From contig DFFG01000003.1 in the NCBI GenBank assembly GCA_002368795.1, positions 11,910-75,909 on the forward strand: 64,000 nt of DNA. The letters run 5' to 3'. Both the position numbers and the translations under genes were made by a program. The notes below the pieces were generated by a model that was given only the letters and a program-made list of their open reading frames with translations, searched no databases and was not told the origin of the DNA. This document shows positions 62,749 through 64,000 of this stretch, piece by piece; the first letter of the stretch is position 1, and every line of letters starts with the position of its first letter. The stretch comes from Eubacterium sp. UBA3782. Lineage in GTDB: Bacteria > Bacillota > Clostridia > Lachnospirales > Lachnospiraceae.

Positions 62749-64000
62749 ATGGCAGAGCAGCAGAACAAACAGCAGAGACAGGAACCGGATCTGAATCAGG
62801 TACTCAAGGTGCGCCGCGAGAAGCTGAAGGAGCTGCAGGATGGCGGAAAGGATCCCTTCCAGATCACCAAATACGACCAGACTCATCACAGCCAGGAGAT
62901 CAAAGACAATCTTTCCACACTGGAAAATACAGACGTATCCATCGCAGGACGTATGATGAGCAAACGTGTCATGGGTAAGGCATCCTTCTGTCATATTCAG
63001 GACAAGCAGGGAACGATCCAGTGCTACGTGGCCAGGGATTCCCTGGGAGAGGAAGCGTATAAGGAATTCAAGCGCATGGATATCGGCGATATCGTTGGTG
63101 TCAAGGGGTATGTGTTTGTCACAAAGACCGGAGAGACCAGTGTACATGCGAAGGAGATCACACTGCTTTCCAAGTCGCTCCAGCCGCTTCCGGAGAAGTT
63201 CCACGGCCTGCAGGATACCGATATCCGGTATCGTCAGCGCTACACCGACCTGATCATGAATGCGGAGGTCAAGGAGACCTTTATCAAGCGTTCTCAAATC
63301 ATCCGTGAGATCCGCAACTTCCTGGCAGGACGGGATTTCATGGAGGTGGAGACTCCCATGCTGGTGGATAATGCCGGCGGAGCAGCCGCAAGGCCTTTCA
63401 TCACCCACTATAATGCATTGGACGAGGACAAGAAGCTTCGGATCTCTCTGGAGCTCTACCTCAAGAGACTGATCGTCGGCGGACTGGAGAGAGTCTACGA
63501 GATCGGCCGTGTTTTCCGGAATGAGGGTCTGGATACCCGTCACAATCCGGAGTTTACGCTGATGGAGCTGTATCAGGCTTATACCGATTATTACGGCATG
63601 ATGGAGCTGACCGAGAGCATGTTCCGCTATCTGGCGGAAAAGGTCTGCGGCAGCGCAGTCATCACCTATGCAGGCAAGACCATCGATATGGAGAAGCCCT
63701 TCCGCCGCCTGACCATGGTCGACGCGATCAAGGAGTATGCTGGTGTCGATTTTGATGCAGTTTCCTCTGATGAGGAGGCAAAGGCTCTCGCAAAGGAGCA
63801 TCATATTGAATATGAGACCTTCCATAAGAAGGGCGACATCATTAATCTGTTCTTCGATGAGTACTGCGAGGACAAGATGATCCAGCCGACTTTCATCATG
63901 GATCATCCCATCGAGATCTCGCCTCTTACCAAGAAGAAACCTTCCAATCCCGAGCAGGTGGAGCGTTTCGAGCTGTATATCAACGGCTGGGAGATGTGCA
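62749..64000 (+). CDS. lysS: Lysyl-tRNA synthetase, class II (3' end outside window)
   Basis: The frame runs from an ATG at 62749 behind AGGAGGCG to the window end, giving 417 of roughly 500 codons. The N-terminal OB-fold anticodon domain (VSIAGRMMSKRVMGKASF) and class II motifs are present: motif 1 around FLAGRDFMEVETPML and motif 2 RVFRNEGLDTRHNPEFT. LMELYQAYTDY follows as in bacterial LysRS. The enzyme charges tRNA-Lys. No T-box leader is seen upstream. Confidence 0.95.
   Translation, partial: MAEQQNKQQRQEPDLNQVLKVRREKLKELQDGGKDPFQITKYDQTHHSQEIKDNLSTLENTDVSIAGRMMSKRVMGKASFCHIQDKQGTIQCYVARDSLGEEAYKEFKRMDIGDIVGVKGYVFVTKTGETSVHAKEITLLSKSLQPLPEKFHGLQDTDIRYRQRYTDLIMNAEVKETFIKRSQIIREIRNFLAGRDFMEVETPMLVDNAGGAAARPFITHYNALDEDKKLRISLELYLKRLIVGGLERVYEIGRVFRNEGLDTRHNPEFTLMELYQAYTDYYGMMELTESMFRYLAEKVCGSAVITYAGKTIDMEKPFRRLTMVDAIKEYAGVDFDAVSSDEEAKALAKEHHIEYETFHKKGDIINLFFDEYCEDKMIQPTFIMDHPIEISPLTKKKPSNPEQVERFELYINGWEMC

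Overview
The window reads as chromosome of an anaerobic clostridial Bacillota, probably Lachnospiraceae-like. GC content looks to be in the mid-50s percent. Signs are strong AGGAGG ribosome binding sites, TTGACA/TATAAT promoters with 17-base spacers, a CIRCE heat-shock operator, an FMN riboswitch on an ECF riboflavin transporter, a K+-dependent type membrane pyrophosphatase, and the O-acetylhomoserine route to methionine. Genus is not resolved from the sequence. There are no rRNA or tRNA genes, IS elements, phage genes or CRISPR arrays that I can see. The first gene is cut at its 5' end and lysS is cut at the right edge.

Layout. 1-7 kb: partial membrane protein, nitroreductase, metA, a GPH-type transporter, a MATE exporter with a terminator in its leader, and an O-acetylhomoserine sulfhydrylase. 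7-14.5 kb: uvrD/pcrA with a LexA-like box, a small unknown gene, a Y-family polymerase, a ferredoxin, an L,D-transpeptidase and murI. 14.7-18.1 kb: deoD, a transglutaminase-like lipoprotein, a Nudix hydrolase and a TetR regulator. 18.6-27.1 kb: hppA, an MMPL exporter paired with a giant xxxLxxG-repeat protein, and the FMN riboswitch with ribU. 27.3-32.1 kb: Nudix hydrolase, trkA-trkH, hisC. 32.3-37 kb: a doubled rhamnose-mutarotase-like protein, a NYN/OST-HTH protein, dapF, a rhodanese-TtcA fusion and a C_GCAxxG_C_C protein. 37-41.4 kb: a Ser/Thr kinase overlapping a large surface protein. 41.5-49 kb: trxB, trmO-lon under CIRCE, an SLC13/ArsB-type carrier and an LCP protein. 49.2-58.3 kb: a five-gene unit with an ABC exporter whose permease carries a giant coiled coil, a single-chain NifH-NifD-like fusion, a NifK-like subunit and a DUF1638 protein. 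58.7-64 kb: FGGY kinase, YgjP-type peptidase, a membrane protein, greA and lysS.

Two observations stand out. The first is the nitrogenase-like unit. The NifH half keeps both Fe-S cysteines, the NifD half keeps three cluster cysteines but lacks the FeMo-cofactor cysteine, and the NifK-like partner keeps only one cluster cysteine. This predicts a [4Fe-4S] reductase of the DPOR/COR/CfbCD kind with an unknown substrate, not nitrogen fixation. The second is a pair of structured repeat families. Family A has four full copies and one remnant of about 75-93 bp. Family B has four copies of about 168-186 bp. Almost all lie between convergent genes, apparently inside terminator stems. Their paired arms covary while internal loops stay constant. 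Two family B copies 12.5 kb apart differ at one base.
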